DNA of 64,000 bases. Source: Haemaphysalis longicornis (taxonomy: Eukaryota; Arthropoda; Arachnida; Ixodida; Ixodidae). The notes beneath the pieces were generated by a model. That model saw only the letters and a list, made by a program, of their open reading frames with translations, did no database searches and was not told the origin of the DNA. Within the stretch, counting starts at the first letter, position 1. Each line of letters opens with the position of its first letter. The translations under genes and the position numbers were made by a program. Positions 1-11,151 of this stretch are shown here, one piece after another. The stretch is taken from the NCBI GenBank assembly GCA_013339765.2, contig CM023454.1, positions 36,570,950 to 36,634,949 of the forward strand, given 5' to 3'.

Positions 1-2669
1 TCCTTTAAAGGCTCCAGGAAGATAATATTTGCAACTCTGATGAGTTTGAAAAAATTAGCCCTTGGTACTTCAGTCAGCTCACTTCTAGCCTCTGAAGACG
101 TTTTTGGCAGAGAAAAAACGGAATAAATGTTGTTACGGATCGAGGCCAGGGAGACGGCAGTGGCACGATGTCTGCGCATCAGCATCTGCGGCATCGGATG
201 AGCTGGTTGGGCACGTTGCCTCCTTGTAAGACCCTTGGCCACCTGTACATTCTGTAAAGAGATCGTTCATCATTCTTAATCATGACTCGCATCACCTCTT
301 CTGCCATCACGTAACAATATTCAAAGAACGGCAGAGGAAAAAACCGTGATGCAATGTGGGCAGGAGTGATGCCATATAGGCCAGCACTAAAAACGTGTTA
401 TTATTGTTAAACTGAACGTTCGATTTCAAGTCATACGATTAAACTACAATAGAGGCCCCAGTTCACTCGCTTAGTCATGTATCTTTGTGGTGCCGTAGTT
501 GGTGGCCGCTAAGTGCACAAACAAGATTATGTGACGTCGTTGAAAGGTTGCTTGAAAGTGAGTAAGGAGTTCCCGCTACATCACACGTTGCCATTTTTTC
601 CTCTCATTTGATTGAAGTTTGCAATAAAATTGGTGTAATGTTTATCGGAATAAAGATTTTTCTGATGACACAAACTTGTAATTTGTCTGACCATCTAAGC
701 CACATGTCTGTCCTAGACGAGTGCCTTGATTCCCACTTTTGCTGCTAACCCACCAGCTCATCATCTCTTGGCCAACCATCTCTAGTTCACACGTGAGCAG
801 TCCAAAAATATCGGAGCAGCCTACAGAGAAGCAGATTTTTTATTAAGGCTATCTTTCTAGATGAAGCGTAACACACGCAATCCAGCTGTGAAGTATCGGC
901 ACTTGAAGCGAAATAGAAATCAGGTGACCTCCAAAGCTGTGTCTGGTGGGGATAAGCGTGGAAGCGCGCGGTCACGCGACTTGTTTTTTCTACAGCGTGC
1001 TCCGGCGTTAGTTTACTATACCAACTGTAGTTTTTTTCTTCTAGCAGCTTGAAGTTGTGCCCCACGCGCAGCTCTGTACTCCAGGTTGCTCCCTTTTAGG
1101 GCACATAAGGTTGTCAAAGAATATTATCTGACGGAGTGCAGTGGCAGCACTCTATAAAGCCCCTCACGGTTGTCTCTCCTAAAACAAGCTACTGTAAAAA
1201 TATTTAAGTTGTAAAAACCAAACAAGATTACCGATAGCTTCGCTTTACTGTCTCTTCTGTTATAAACAATTCAGTTTTTGTGGGCACCCCCTAAAAAAGT
1301 ACACATCAGTAAAACTGCAGAAAACTCTGCGGCACTACATCTCAAATACAACCCGTATAAAGAGTGATCCGCATCCAACACAGTGACATGCTTCACGCAA
1401 AAACATATATTTTCGCTTACTTTTGCTGCTTCAGAGTCAGCGGAGGGGGAACCCACCTGAAAAAACTTGTAGTAGGCTGCCGTTGATGCGATGACCACAC
1501 TGCGTCACCCTCCTCAAATGTGTAGATGCCCCTTGCTAGACATTCTTCATCCATGATAGCTGTACCGAATGGTAAAAGAAAGCTGCGTTTACTACTTTGT
1601 TAGTGAAGAAATTAAGCTTTCTTTAGGCAGATTTTTAGCGTCCTTGTCATGACAAAACGACGTTTTACGAGTCAACACAGCAACACATTCGCTCAGAAGT
1701 GTATTTGCCATCGCTTTCACACAAAACTTCAGCGCTTTGGAAGAAATGTCCAGCTCTAACCTTGAACGACCCACACCAATAACTGCAGTAGCGATGCAGT
1801 GAACTTAACGAGGCTTGGTGCCTCGTCGAGCTAAAGTTATGGCTGTCTCAAGTTGGACCTAGGTAACACACTGCAGAAACTCCCAAAACGCAGTGACCAA
1901 CAATTCCACCAGTATTTTCACGCCAATCCCAGTATTTAAACAGACTAGAATACTTAAAATACTGCGAATACGTAAGCCCAAAAGTTTATAGTACACCGCA
2001 GTCGCCAAGATTTTGTATTTCATGCGAGGCGCACAATTCGCGTGATGACGCTAAAATACGACATCGCGCTTACACTACCTTCACACAAAGAGGATGTCTG
2101 TTATGTAAAGCCAGTAACGACACGTCTAAACACCACCTGCGAAATTCCAAACTTTGGGTAGCGACACCTTCATAAATACGCAGTTTTCTGTGCAGAGATA
2201 TGGAACAAGGCGCACTGCTTGCTTTTTCAGTAGCCTGCCCATTCTCGCCGTACCCGATTTTGCAGCTTGCAGTACAGCTATATCTACTGTCGGATTGAAG
2301 GATTGGCGTTGCAAACCCGAGAAAAGGAAAGCTAAGTGCCTGTTGTCGCGAGCAAGATTCAACTAAAAATAAAAAACTAGCTTGGTAGAGATCACATTTC
2401 AATTTTGGTTGGGCGAACCGATTGTCACCACACAGAGTCATAAAAAAACATTGCGTCCACCATAAGCATCCGCAGCAGTAGTTTTTGCAAGATAAACTTG
2501 GAATTCATCGCATGCATTTTTGCAAACAGATCGCTGAGCAAGAACTAAGAGCGGACAGAAAGGCCTTCATTTTACGCCGAAAGATCAGGTGCCCCGTATG
2601 TGAAAATTGGCGTCGGTTCCGAAATGCTTATGCTTAAGTTATGTAAAGCCAAAAGATCTATTAGGTCTA
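1..2669. other. Unassigned intergenic DNA
   Basis: Apart from the weak exon candidate at 243-386, no recognisable gene, RNA or repeat family is visible. The short open frames here lack family motifs. The region ends at the first base of an LTR at 2670. Confidence 0.5.
243..386 (-). CDS. Candidate internal exon with an ankyrin-like motif
   Basis: On the minus strand a TTTTTAG acceptor precedes base 386 and a TACAG|GTGG donor follows base 243. The 144-nt segment between is open in one frame. The translation begins with a G-x-TP-x-HIA motif typical of the first helix of an ankyrin repeat, followed by a charged stretch with VMRVMIKNDERSLYRMY. I do not recognise the full protein. It may be one exon of a host gene extending beyond the window, a pseudogene, or chance. 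No second exon could be placed with confidence. The splice signals and motif are seen; the gene is inferred. Confidence 0.22.
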
Positions 2670-3504
2670 TGTCACGAGGTGAAGTGAAAACGATAATAAG
2701 ATGCGTTCAACGGGATATGCTTTAAACACCCCTAACATCATCATCGGCGTCTCCACATCATTATCGTCATCTGCCAAGCGTCCAATGAGAAGATGTCAGC
2801 AACTACGGAGGGGATGCGGTGACGGGAAAGAAGAAGAAGACGTGTGTGGGACGCTGCGGAAACAACAACAACAACAACAAGATACATGGCTGTCGGGCGG
2901 TGGGACCCGAGCGTGTAGCGGCGAGCATCGACGAGTGACATCCGCACCTACCATCCGCCTGTCATCAACTCCAGCATCGGGAGGGGTCGACCGTGCGTCC
3001 ACGAGGGCCGCGTTCTCGTCAACCGCGAGAGCCTGGAACACGGTGCACCGCAGGGTGCGAACATACGTGATCAGCCCCCACCAACAACCTGTCGGGAACC
3101 GCGGGTCGCAGCGCAGCGCAAGAGAGAAAGTACCAGCGTGGCAGGCTTCAGAATCGAACTGCCCGTGCCGTGCTGGGCGCCGCTCGTCTCTTCATTCTCG
3201 TCTTTTTAGCCGGCGCCAAGGCGCCGGATAAGAGCGCCAACCAGAGGCGCTACAAACCCATGCCACGACTGGCCCACACCGACGCCGCCACGCCTTACCC
3301 GGACTGACCATGCGACGGGACCTCATGAAACTGTAAGCCGTGCGCTGTGTTCGAAACTTTTGTATAGTCTCTTCCGGATGGTTAAGCTGTCCTCTTCTTG
3401 TGATACGTGTCTTTGTTCCGGGTGTCTGTCGTCGGTTGACAGGTATATAACGCAGTTATTCCTGGTCCTTTCTCCATTACTTCGCTTCGACTAAGAACCT
3501 GACA
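2670..3504 (+). repeat. 5' LTR of Ty3 element A
   Basis: The repeat begins TGTCACGAGGTGAAGTG and ends ACCTGACA, so it has the TG...CA termini of an LTR. It matches 7087-7744 over its length, except for about 167 bases (roughly 3089-3255) absent from the other copy. It holds a short (CAA)n run near 2860-2880. A TTGGCATCC primer-binding-like sequence follows within a few bases. Confidence 0.8.
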
Positions 3505-3506
3505 AT

Positions 3507-3525
3507 AATTGGCATCCGCGACAGG
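3507..3525 (+). other. Candidate primer-binding site of Ty3 element A
   Basis: TTGGCATCCGCGACAGGA starts three bases after the LTR terminus, where the tRNA primer pairs in LTR elements. It has the usual TGG start. The tRNA partner was not identified. Confidence 0.45.
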
Positions 3526-3559
3526 ACCAGTTCGTTTAATAATACCCATAAAACCCACA

Positions 3560-4507
3560 ATGGACGCACGGGAGCTCATTGCCATTGGGCGAACGCTTGG
3601 GCTTGAGTGGCGAGGAATTGAGGCAGTGGGTCCAGGCAGAGCGAACCACTTGCGCGAAGAAAGAGCGCTAGACCGGGAAGAGAAGGCACGCGAACAAAAA
3701 GCTATGAGCGAGAGGGCTGAGCACGAGCGGGTGAAAGCCCGAGCAGAGCGGGCTCGTGCAGAAGTCGAAGAACGCAATTTGCAGCTGCGGATTCGCTTGG
3801 CGGAGCTCAATTCAGCGCGAGGAGGGGGGCCTCAACAGATGGCGATGGAGAGACCACTGGTCAGGCCTCAGGCTGCCACCCCGGAAGGCTTCATTGCACG
3901 CAAATCTCTGCCGCCTTTGAGGATTGCTCGAAATGATCTCGACGCATACCTGAAACGGTTTGAATGCGTAGCCCAAAGTCAAGGCTGGCCTAAGTCGAAA
4001 TGGGCCATCGCCATCAGCACCTGTCTTACTGGAGAGGCACTAAAAGGTCTACGGCCGCCTTTCGCCAGAAGAGTCACTAGACTACGACAGGTCAAGCTTG
4101 CTTTACTGCAGCGCTTTCGATTCACCGCAGAAGGCTTATAGGGAGCGCTTCCGTCACTCGAAGCCGGAGAAGGACAAAACCGCTAAACAATACGCCGCTC
4201 GACTGAAAGGGTTATTTTGAACGGTGGGTAAAACTATCTAGCATTGACAAAACCCTTCGACAACCTCGCTGATTTGTTAATCACTGAGCAACTTCTCTCG
4301 AACTGCCACAGAATACTTTCTATGTTCGTGCGGGAGAGGAAGTGCAAACACTCTCTGAGACCGCGACCGCTGCGTGACCATTTTATGGATGCCCCAAAGC
4401 AGAACCACTTGTTAATTTCGATGATAACAACGGAGAACAACGAGGAAACCCGGAGACAAGTGAACGTAACGCTGAATAACAGGATAGCCCCGGCCCGGGT
4501 GGTGTAA
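3560..4507 (+). pseudogene. Ty3 element A gag, frameshifted
   Basis: The ATG at 3560 opens a frame beginning MDARELIAIGRTLGL, then a long highly charged segment (about residues 30-95) rich in Glu, Arg and Ala that should form a coiled coil. A capsid-like region follows, containing LPPLRIARNDLDAYLKRFE and a stretch resembling the SCAN-like part of tick Ty3 gags. The frame stops at 4139-4141. Capsid homology continues in other frames to about 4507 (for example TAKQYAARLKG near 4180 and FVRERKCK near 4325), so there are at least two frameshifts. No zinc knuckle is visible before the nested element begins. Gag would form the particle that packages element RNA; this copy cannot do so. Confidence 0.7.
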
Positions 4508-4855
4508 GTAAAGAAAAATGGAGGATGACTAATGCCGTCTTAGACATCCGTGCAAGAATGGATAATATGCCTGTTTCCAAAGGCAGAGTCGAAGACAAGC
4601 CAGCCATCGTTTTAAGAGACACAGAAACTTGACACTGGCTAGAATAGGAAAGTGTGATTAGCGGCATGCAGCGCCTATGAGGCGCTTTGAAGCCGCCGAT
4701 AGGGGTCCGCGAGGGGCGCGCGCGATCGTTTACACGTCGCCTGGTGAGGCGCGAGCGGATCGTCTGCAATACGATTGCTGCTTTGACCAGAGAGAAGCAC
4801 GCTTGTTTCCTGTGCCGTAGCAGATTTTAACTGCCGCCAAAGCAGTCACAATTTT

Positions 4856-5585
4856 GTGCCGGCCCGATCTACGGTGTACAAGTCCTGCAAAAAGAAACTG
4901 TCGTTGTTTGGCGTTCCGAAGAACGCGCGTCTATATTGGCGCAGTGGCGACGAGCAATACCACGTACTGAGAAGCGGCTCAAGGAAACACCGCTATGTGC
5001 GAGCTAGACTTCGACGTAAAGTAATTTCCCCGCACATTTAACAAACCGTGAACGGAGTTGTCTCAATCTACAGGGGCAGGCCTCGTTGCCCCCGGAAGCT
5101 GTGCGCACGCAATCTTCCGAAGTACCAGCCGAAACAACTTCCCCGAGCAAGAAGTGTCAACCGAGAAGCGCACCCGCGGCCCCAGCCAGCAATAAAAACG
5201 CTAAGGATGTGACTCCTCTGTGAGTGCAGAGTTTGAAGAACCCCATGCTCCTTTTCTGTCAAGAACTTGACCTTCGGCAACATGGGGGAAACCACACGCT
5301 GAGTGTTTCGCCCTTCACAGTACCTTACAACGTGTGTCGCACTGCGCAGGATACAAAGCCCGTACACGTACCCTTGCAGACATTGGAAGCATTTACGAAA
5401 CATCTGACATACTGAAGAAGCCTGCCACTCTCCCCGTCCATGACTATCCAATTCGTTTTGGTCCTCTAGCTGCACTTTTTCACGAGGCATTGAAAAAGGA
5501 GAAGGCATGCCTTTTTCTAAAAGGAAGACGCATTTAAAGCTCAATTGCCTTACGTACGCAGAATCGAACGTCGAAATGCTTGAAT
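4856..5585 (+). pseudogene. THAP-domain P-like transposase, N-terminal part, broken
   Basis: The translation opens with a THAP-like stretch, YKSCKKKLSLFGVPKN, then in another frame QWRRAIPR, and further on GRP followed by a Pro-Glu-Ala-Val-like segment, as in tick THAP zinc fingers that bind transposon ends. The first cysteines of the C2CH motif are not all in frame. After about 5220 a segment with LDLRQHGG and VPYNVC follows the order of tick P-like proteins. Several frame changes and stops make it non-functional, and the (AC)n tract at 5588 cuts the frame off. A Lys/Pro/Ser-rich linker separates the two parts. Confidence 0.55.
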
Positions 5586-5587
5586 TT

Positions 5588-5597
5588 CTCACACACA

Positions 5598-5633
<36 letters not shown>

Positions 5634-5681
5634 ACACACACACAAAACACACCACCACACCACAACACACACCACACACCG

Positions 5682-5758
<77 letters not shown>

Positions 5759-5869
5759 GCACGCACGCACGCACGCCCGCACTGCACGCACACTACACTC
5801 ACACACCAACGCCACACACACCACACAACACACACCCACGCACACACACACACACACCCAGCACACACA

Positions 5870-5900
<31 letters not shown>

Positions 5901-5955
5901 CCACACACACACACACACACACGCCACACAGCACAACCACACACACACAGAATAA
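5588..5955. repeat. (AC)n microsatellite with (ACGC)n core
   Basis: About 365 bases of alternating CA with interruptions (CCACA, AACAC) and a short (ACGC) run near 5753-5777. Open frames on both strands here are artefacts of the simple repeat. Confidence 0.97.
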
Positions 5956-6396
5956 ATCCAAATTCAATTCCATGAGCAAAGAAAGTTGATGGCTTCTAGC
6001 TTTTGCAATTATGAACGAATCATAGAAATTCACCAAAAGTGAGTAGTTGTTTTTGTCTGTTTGTAACGAGCACTAAAAAATAAATAAAATGCCTGTTTAC
6101 AAGTTCCCAATTCTCTGGTTTGCTACATAAATGTCCGAGCCAGCCGTCTACATTCGGCTGTCAAAGTGCGCTGAGTCGGCTTCAAACTTCAATTGTAGTA
6201 CTTTTGATTCGACATTCATTGCATCTCAGTTTGCGCGAGCAAGTAGAATAGCCATGAAAGAAAATATATTCGTACTCCATATTCCCCGCCGCCCAGCAGC
6301 GAACGTGTAATCGTGCGACAGCGCCACCTGGATTTTCCTCCTACAGCGCCACGCGAGAGAGGGCCCGGTCATCACACTTTCCTATTCTAGCCACTG

Positions 6397-6690
6397 TACG
6401 AGAACTAACACAGTAATCGTTCGCCAGTCTCTCATTCCAAGAGCGGCATTCAGGCACCTCCTCACGTTTACAGTTAGCCGATGGAAAATGGGTTAATGCC
6501 CCAGAAGCGAAAGTGTCCGTTTTTCGCTGGAATGGCGTTGGTAAGCTGCTTGAAATCGCCACTGTACGATGTGATCATAGGCAATGTTCGAGGGGCACGA
6601 GACTTTGAGGATCTAGCCCGTACTCCAAACCAACTGAGCCCCGAAAAAGGATGGTCCGGTAACTGTAGCGGCCAAAACATCGGAAAATAA
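6397..6690 (+). pseudogene. Ty3 element A protease remnant
   Basis: Directly after the TIR element the plus strand reads TNTVIVRQSLIP and then, in another frame, CPFFAGMALVSCLKSPLYDVI followed by IGN-x-x-GAR. The first resembles the segment after the DTG active site of tick Ty3 retropepsins and the second the C-terminal part of the fold. The bases GACACTGG just left of the nested element could be the DTG codons. The frame shifts between the two blocks. Nothing of reverse transcriptase follows. Confidence 0.5.
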
Positions 6691-6865
6691 CGCAGCCAGA
6701 GGTCAGGAGAATGCCGGTTACGACCACGATCCAGGCGGCTGTCATCAAGCCAATGGTTCCCTGTGTATCCGAGGAGAGTATGTTACTCGAAACGCCGAAG
6801 AACCTCAAATTCTCTGTAATATACTCAACAGCACTGCTATGATGTTGTGTTGGCTTGCGGCGCAT
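6575..6865 (-). CDS. Unidentified 96-codon frame with one predicted membrane helix
   Basis: This minus-strand frame encodes a basic N-terminus, then TIGLMTAAWIVVVTGILLTSG, a good transmembrane segment at about residues 37-57, followed by an Arg/Tyr-rich tail. I recognise no family. It lies opposite the protease remnant of Ty3 element A and partly overlaps it, so chance openness is the likelier reading. Confidence 0.12.
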   Translation of the reverse strand: MRRKPTQHHSSAVEYITENLRFFGVSSNILSSDTQGTIGLMTAAWIVVVTGILLTSGCVIFRCFGRYSYRTILFRGSVGLEYGLDPQSLVPLEHCL

Positions 6866-7071
6866 TTGCTTTACGTTCGTTTAGAGGAAGTTTGACTACA
6901 GTTGGTCAGCATGCGTGTTAAATTGTCCTTGTGTGCCGTTGTTTAGTGCGATGATGCTTCTGAATACTAGGAATGGAGTGCTATATTATGAGTTCCGCCG
7001 GTAGTTTCGGGACGTTTTGGGGAACTGTGCGTGTTTAGCACTGTGGAAAGACATTTTTCGTGGAAAAATGC

Positions 7072-7086
7072 TAAAGTGGGGGACAT
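7072..7086 (+). other. Candidate polypurine tract of Ty3 element A
   Basis: AAAGTGGGGGACAT lies immediately before the second LTR, where LTR elements keep a purine tract that primes plus-strand DNA synthesis. It supports reading the 7087 copy as a 3' LTR. Confidence 0.5.
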
Positions 7087-7741
7087 TGTCACGAGGTGAA
7101 GTGAAAACGATAATGAAGATGCGCTCTACGGGATATGCTCCAAACACCCCGAACATCATCATCGGTGTCTCCAACATCATCATTGTCGTCTTGCCAAGCA
7201 TCCAATGAGAAGATGTCAGCAACTACGGAAGGGATGGGGTGACGGGGAAGAACAAGAAGAAGACGGGTGTGGGATGCGGCGGAGATACATGGCTGTCGGG
7301 CGTTCGGACCCGAGCGTGTAGCGGCGAGCATCGAAGAGTGACATCCGCACCTACCATCCGCCAGTCATGAACTCCAGCATCAGGAGGGGTCAACCGTGCG
7401 TCCACGAGGGCCGCGTTCTCTTCAACCGCGAGAGCCTGGAACACGGTGCACCGCAGGGGGCGTCCTAACGTCATCGGGCCCCCACCAACAACCAACCCAT
7501 GCCGCGACTGGCCCACACCGACACCGCCACGCCTTACCCGGACTGACCGTGCGATGGGACTCACGAAGCTGTAAGCCGTGCGCTGTGTTTGAACTTTTAT
7601 ATAGCCTCTTCCAGATGGTTAAGCTGTCCTTGTTTTGGTGATACGTGTTTTTGTTCCGTGTGTCCGTCGTCGGTTGACTGGTACATAAACGCAGTTATTC
7701 CTGGTCCTTTTCTCTATTACTTCGCTTCGACTAAGCACCTG

Positions 7742-7744
<3 letters not shown>
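7087..7744 (+). repeat. 3' LTR of Ty3 element A
   Basis: It begins TGTCACGAGGTGAAGTG and ends CACCTGACA, like the LTR at 2670. It lacks about 167 bases present in the other copy and carries scattered substitutions, so the insertion is not recent. A (AT)n tract starts at the next base. Confidence 0.8.
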
Positions 7745-7827
<83 letters not shown>

Positions 7828-7829
7828 TC
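7745..7829. repeat. (AT)n microsatellite
   Basis: About 85 bases of near-pure alternating AT between the LTR and a tRNA-like repeat block. Confidence 0.97.
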
Positions 7830-8356
7830 AAGGTTGCAGTCGTCATTGCCAGTGCTATTCGGCTGTTTCCGAAAAATTTATTAGTGCCGAATGACGTGTG
7901 TTTGTCATGTTTCATTGATACAGTGATAAATAAGCGAAAATATAAGTCGAGAAAAAATCCGCCGTTTTTTCCGGGAGCGGGAGTCCAACTCACATATCAG
8001 CATAACGCGTGCGGTGCCCTGACCAATTATGCTATCCCGCAGCGCCTTCTCTGTCCACTTTTCAGCCGGGGGTTATATTTACAAGTGGTCCGAGGACGGT
8101 CAACTAGCGCCACCCCTCAACCACACGGGAGACGTAGAACGTCTGTTTTCCCAGGGGCCGCCACATAAGCCGTGGTCGGAGGTAGGGGTTAGCAATTGGC
8201 ATATCCGAACTGCTGGAGCCAGAGCCCTCGTAATACACGTCGCAGAACAGAAAGATACGGGACGAGGGACTCGGCAAGGACATACATCCTGGTTGCATTC
8301 GTCATTGCCAGTGCATTCGGCTGTTTACGAAATATGTATTAGTGCCAAATGAAGTG
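7830..8356 (-). repeat. tRNA-like dispersed repeat, single unit
   Basis: The block matches, in inverted orientation, the about 460-bp unit tandemly repeated at 19868-20600. It starts and ends with related sequences (GTCATTGCCAGTGC near 7846 and 8302), so a little more than one unit is present. Bases 7971-8041, read on the minus strand, form a tRNA-like segment: CGGGATAGCATAATTGGTCAGG (A-box-like) and GAGTTGGACTCCC (degenerate B box). Confidence 0.65.
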
Positions 8357-9528
8357 TCCCTATTGAAAATGTGGAGTTGATGGAATCCATCAAACATCAA
8401 CATGGTGGATTATGGCAATGGCATTAATGATGGCATGACAGCAGATGACTGCATGCTGGCAGGGTGATGGATGTTGGCATGCTGGTAGACGTCCGTAGCT
8501 GACGGCATGGTGGTAGCTAACACAATGGTAGTGTCGATGCTTACAGGTTGGGTGACGGTATGACAGCAGATATGCGGAATTGCGCAAAAATGATGACGAC
8601 ATGAAAAGGAAAGGTGCTATGCAATGCTAAATAAAAACTGGTTTCACTTCTTGCAAATAATTTTAGAACAAGATTTGCAGCAAATAAGTAAGCTTGCGTG
8701 ACTTGCGTTTTGCTCTGTCCATTCATGTCGTGATCATTTTTCTGCTATCCTGCTGCAATGCTCTGGAAACTTATCAAGCATTTTATGAGAGCTTAGAGGT
8801 GTGTGCTGGGGTGCTCAAAATACTACACAAAATGAACTTGGTTTTAACGTTCAATATATTATCAATAAATATCAAATATGGTAACTATCTTCGAACAGGT
8901 GGCAAGCTGAAAAGAAAAAAAACTGAGTTACACACAAAAGCTCATACAATCCTGATCAACTCAGAACAAATGTACACGCACATTTCACATGCCTCCGTAA
9001 ACATGCTGAGATGGTCAGTCCGATGTGGTTCCTTGCTTCTGCCATTCCTCTTTACAATAAAAATCAAAAATCTGCAGAAAAAGAACATTTTCACCAAATT
9101 AAGTGGAAACCATCTTGCTAGTTCTACCTTCAGGTCATAGAAGGGTGCCCTTGACCTGCACTGCTCTAAAAGAAATAGCATGGTGGCAATGCCTTTCCCG
9201 GGAAAGGATTTTAGTAAGATGCAACCGCACATGCACGCAAGCAAAAATTTCAAGACAACATGCGTTAGCAGCAGGTAGTGAAAAAAGCAAAACACCGTCG
9301 TCTGGAAGAATTCTATGCTCAAAGCGCAGCCAGTGAATACCAGACGCAAGAAAATGTAGCTTCAGGCGAGTGTGTTGAAGGTTAGGAACACAGTAAATTG
9401 AATAGTGAAGAATGCCAGATGACATTAACCTGGTTGGTTGCAATGAAGCAACGAAAAAAAAACGCACACTGTCTTGAGGTGAAAGTGCTGACTAAACAAA
9501 CGCTTGCAAAAACTTGAGCAAACCTGTG
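8357..9528. other. Unassigned DNA
   Basis: AT-rich sequence without a recognisable gene. Bases 8400-8580 contain loosely repeated GATGGCATGACAGCAGATG-like motifs (8430 and 8557) that may be a decayed minisatellite. Confidence 0.4.
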
Positions 9529-10760
9529 ATGAATTTAGAGAAAGTTCAACACTATGAGGACAACCGAGCTGTGCAAGAAATAAAGGCGCTTTCGGAAGCC
9601 GCACAAAAAAGAGACAGGTTTGCCAAATTTGTCCTGGAACAGATTATCAATAGTGATAAGGCGCGCTGACAAGGCAGGAACCCAGGTTGCGGGAAATGCT
9701 GTGGAAGGCGACTTTTTACAAAGGTTACGAGCATGTGAGGGGCAGAAAACTGCTGGAGCTGCCGTAACAAATCGCACTAAAAATCTCGTCGGACCATCTG
9801 CAGGAGGCTCGAGTAACAAACCTAATAAAGGAACGGCTTCAAGTGGAGGGACAAAGCTTTCGGTCACTAAAAGAGCCATACTTCAGCCTGATTACTGACG
9901 AAATGTCAATGCAGCAAAAAGTAATTTATAGCTGTCAAGTCGACAAAATTTTCGGCCTTGAATCGGCTGTGAACCTCGAACCGGCAATGCCACTGAAATA
10001 GCCTGCAGGCTCCTTTGGTTTGTCCTGCGGGGGCTTTCCATGGCTGATGTTATCCCCAAGGGCATTTTTTTTACCGGGAACCTCAAGCATGACCGGCTCC
10101 GTAACCTGAATTTAAGTGTGCTCAACTCTGTGGAAGAGGCGGGGTTCGTCATTATCCGTATTAAACAGACAGCCACCAGACAAACGCCATGTGTCTAGGG
10201 ATGTGGGTTGACAACACTCTACAGCACGTTGTGCTACATACAGTGCGGCAAAACGACCCACCGTTCCTGTTTTTTGACCAAACCACCTCGTTAAGAACCT
10301 CAGAACAAATGTTCTAGAGAGTGAGAGAGGGCTCTTTATTGAAATGCAGAAAGTTAGGGAATGTTTTGTTCTCAAGGCCCCATTTGAGATCCAACAAACT
10401 TGTGAATTGTGAACCCATTTCGACTCTTAAGCTGATTCCACAATGAGCCGAACGTGGAAAAAATGAAGCTGTCCCGCGCCACCTTGATATTTTCGCCTGT
10501 CGTTATCAGCATCCCGAAGTTCCTTTAGAAAAAGCCCGAAACTTACAAACAGGCTTCAGAATCCAAATTCCAGTAAAATAAGTTGAATAGTGCCATCCCA
10601 TATTAAGGCCCATGCATATATTCCACGTAAATATGTGACTGCAGCCTGTTCAGTAAGGTGTCTCAAGTGAAGCATGACAAAGCGCAGTAATACTGCCGAA
10701 ACCAGAACTGCTAGCGCGGATGGCTGATTGTGTGGCCACTTTCCGAATTGACGCCGCCGC
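9529..10760 (+). pseudogene. P-like (THAP9-type) transposase catalytic region, broken
   Basis: The ATG at 9529 opens a frame containing RDRFAKFVLEQIINSDKAR, a coiled segment found after the THAP domain of tick P-like transposases. Later frames carry SLKEPYFSLITDEMSMQQK (RNase H-like start, about 9850), then FVLRGLSMADVIPKG and SVEEAGFVIIRI (about 10020-10160), and a PVFDQTTSLR-like segment at about 10265. A KMKLSRATLIFSP-like stretch (about 10463) marks the later GTP/RNase H region. The order agrees with P transposases, which cut and rejoin element DNA in the nucleus. At least five stops or frameshifts show it is dead. No THAP domain or TIR was found with it, so it is a fragment separate from the THAP remnant at 4856. 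Confidence 0.6.
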
Positions 10761-11151
10761 ATCACTGATAGCGCGCGCCACAGGCGACGCTGAGGAGGGA
10801 AAGAGAACTATCGTTCTCACAGGTGGAGAGGATTATTCGCGGGCTGCACCAGAAGAGGGACATCAAGCGGCCGTGTCACTTCTAAATGTCACATCTTGAG
10901 CATACTTGTTCTCTCTTTTTTAGTAAGAACTCCCACCTTCGTGATTTTGTTTCAGCAGTCCAATGAACAATGGCAGAAAAGGTTCAGGTTATACATTACA
11001 TAAAGACGTTGAATACAATACATCAAAATTCACTGATTCCATACTCGGAGAGCAATGAATTGCTGAAATGAAGAAGCCAACATGCATATAAAATACAGTG
11101 CTATTGGAAGACCAAAGCACCTCACTGTCGGTCAAATTTGGCAAGTTATGG
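10761..11151. other. Unassigned DNA
   Basis: A short spacer between the P-like pseudogene and the GC-rich TIR element. Nothing recognisable. Confidence 0.4.

Larger units (their letters stand above)
4638..6391 (+). mobile_element. TIR DNA transposon with THAP transposase remnant, inserted in Ty3 element A
   Basis: Perfect 21-bp inverted repeats, GCTAGAATAGGAAAGTGTGAT, lie at 4638-4658 and 6371-6391. They enclose a THAP-domain transposase remnant and a long (AC)n tract. The flanks carry a direct CACTG (4633-4637 and 6392-6396), a possible 5-bp duplication, shorter than the 8 bp expected of P elements. Retropepsin-like coding sequence resumes right after the element, so it landed in the host element's protease. 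The THAP content suggests a P-like transposon, but the short duplication leaves the superfamily open. Confidence 0.6.
2670..7744 (+). mobile_element. Ty3-type LTR retrotransposon A, pol deleted, with nested TIR element
   Basis: Two related LTRs (2670-3504 and 7087-7744) lie in the same orientation. Between them, in order, are a primer-binding-like site, gag, a retropepsin remnant and a purine-rich tract just before the second LTR. This is the order of a Ty3-type element that has lost reverse transcriptase, RNase H and integrase. A 1.75-kb TIR element (4638-6391) sits inside the protease region. No matching target duplication is seen: the right LTR abuts a long (AT)n tract that may have erased it. 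Treating the two LTRs as one insertion is an inference from the gag-protease-PPT order; two separate fragments remain possible. Confidence 0.65.

Noticed and set aside
1457..1554. Minus-strand ATG frame (MDEECLARGIYTFEEGDAVW) ending at a CAG|GTGGG donor-like site
   Set aside because: A single donor-like site and 32 codons without a recognised family are too little support.
5507..5989. Long Thr/His and Cys/Val frames on both strands
   Set aside because: They are translations of the (AC)n microsatellite.
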